Below are positions 4,874 to 5,056 of a DNA stretch of 5,056 bases, in pieces. The notes beneath the pieces are model-generated. The model had not been told where the DNA came from, made no database searches, and was given only the letters and a program-made list of their open reading frames with translations. The stretch spans positions 1,786,345 through 1,791,400 of the forward strand of contig CP070769.1 of the NCBI GenBank assembly GCA_020347085.1, in the 5' to 3' direction. Every line of letters begins with the position of its first letter. Position 1 is the first letter of the stretch. Made by a program: the position numbers and the translations under genes. This DNA is from Desulfobacterales bacterium. Lineage in GTDB: Bacteria; Desulfobacterota; Desulfobacteria; Desulfobacterales; C00003060.

Positions 4874-5056
4874 TTTTTTGCTGTGGACAAACCCTGCATC
4901 TCCCTATTCACGGTTGTACTGTACGAACCTCTTATGTACCTACCAGTTACCCCGTGCGCCTCCCAGGCCCACCTGGGGAATTCACCCGGCACGTACAGCC
5001 ACAGTACTCAAGTTGGTGGGTGGGGCTGCGCTAAAACCCATCACCTGGCCACAAAT
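4874..5056. other. Upstream region with no supported gene
   Basis: The 183 bases before the polyferredoxin gene carry no convincing gene. On the minus strand a frame is open from the window edge to a TGA at 4984-4982 (24 codons), too short to claim as the end of an upstream gene. A short hairpin CCCAGG (4962-4967)/CCTGGG (4972-4977) follows that stop in the transcription direction but has no T-run. The dyad at 4912-4929 is listed separately. Confidence 0.45.
4912..4929. promoter_or_regulatory. Imperfect dyad upstream of the polyferredoxin gene (possible operator)
   Basis: GGTTGTACTGTACGAACC pairs as GGTT with AACC and GTAC with GTAC around a single T, with one unpaired G. It lies about 39 bases before the start codon of the first gene in the run, a usual place for a regulator site. 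It does not match a Fur box by eye, and no -35/-10 pair can be placed firmly around it. Confidence 0.3.

Noticed and set aside
4962..4977. CCCAGG/CCTGGG hairpin as a terminator
   Set aside because: The stem is short and no T-run follows on either strand.
4982..5056. Minus-strand frame open from the window edge to TGA, possible end of an upstream gene
   Set aside because: Only 24 codons with no recognisable motif; cannot be told from chance.

Overview
This window looks like part of a magnetosome gene cluster from an uncultured magnetotactic bacterium. Every convincing gene lies on the minus strand, so transcription runs from the right end to the left. The identification rests on three neighbours in the order LapA/MamL-like small membrane protein, MamB/MamM-type CDF transporter, MamN-type permease. 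The same order (mamL-mamM-mamN) occurs in the mamAB operon of Magnetospirillum. The CDF protein has the CxxC at residues 6 and 9 that I recall for both MamB and MamM, and the permease carries a signature almost identical to the MamN sequence I recall. The extra genes (a NapH-type polyferredoxin, a Trp-Pro-rich anchored protein, a Cys-rich protein) and the unusual fusion fit a lineage outside the Alphaproteobacteria, such as Desulfobacterota, Nitrospirota or a related deep-branching group. The exact phylum is inference.

Layout, in order of transcription. 4874-5056 is upstream sequence with an imperfect dyad and a short GC hairpin. 4873-4028 is a membrane NapH/MauN-type 4Fe-4S polyferredoxin. 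4043-3660, overlapping it by 16 bases, is a single-pass protein with spaced W-[K/R]-P motifs. After its TGA the same frame stays open for 37 codons, encodes a degenerate magnetochrome-like G-x-C-x-x-C motif, and ends in a TAA overlapping the next start codon. 3552-3268 is the MamL-like protein. 3267-3018 is a 250-base gap holding a roughly 130-base inverted-repeat element. 3017-2133 is the CDF transporter. 2139-310, overlapping it by 7 bases behind a strong GGAGG, is MamN with a PDZ domain fused to its N-terminus. 309-112 is a gap holding a second palindromic element of about 124 bases. 111-1 is the start of a Cys-rich protein that leaves the window.

How they may work together (inference from family knowledge): the CDF protein and the MamN-like permease would handle iron and proton or ion exchange at the magnetosome membrane. 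The MamL-like protein would help shape the membrane. The polyferredoxin could supply or remove electrons for iron redox balance. The PDZ domain on MamN would tether the transporter to partner proteins, a role otherwise played in magnetosomes by PDZ proteins such as MamE and MamP. The CDF protein lacks two of the acidic residues expected at the membrane metal site but keeps residues matching the MamM cytosolic metal site, so it may act more as a scaffold or sensor than as a pump.
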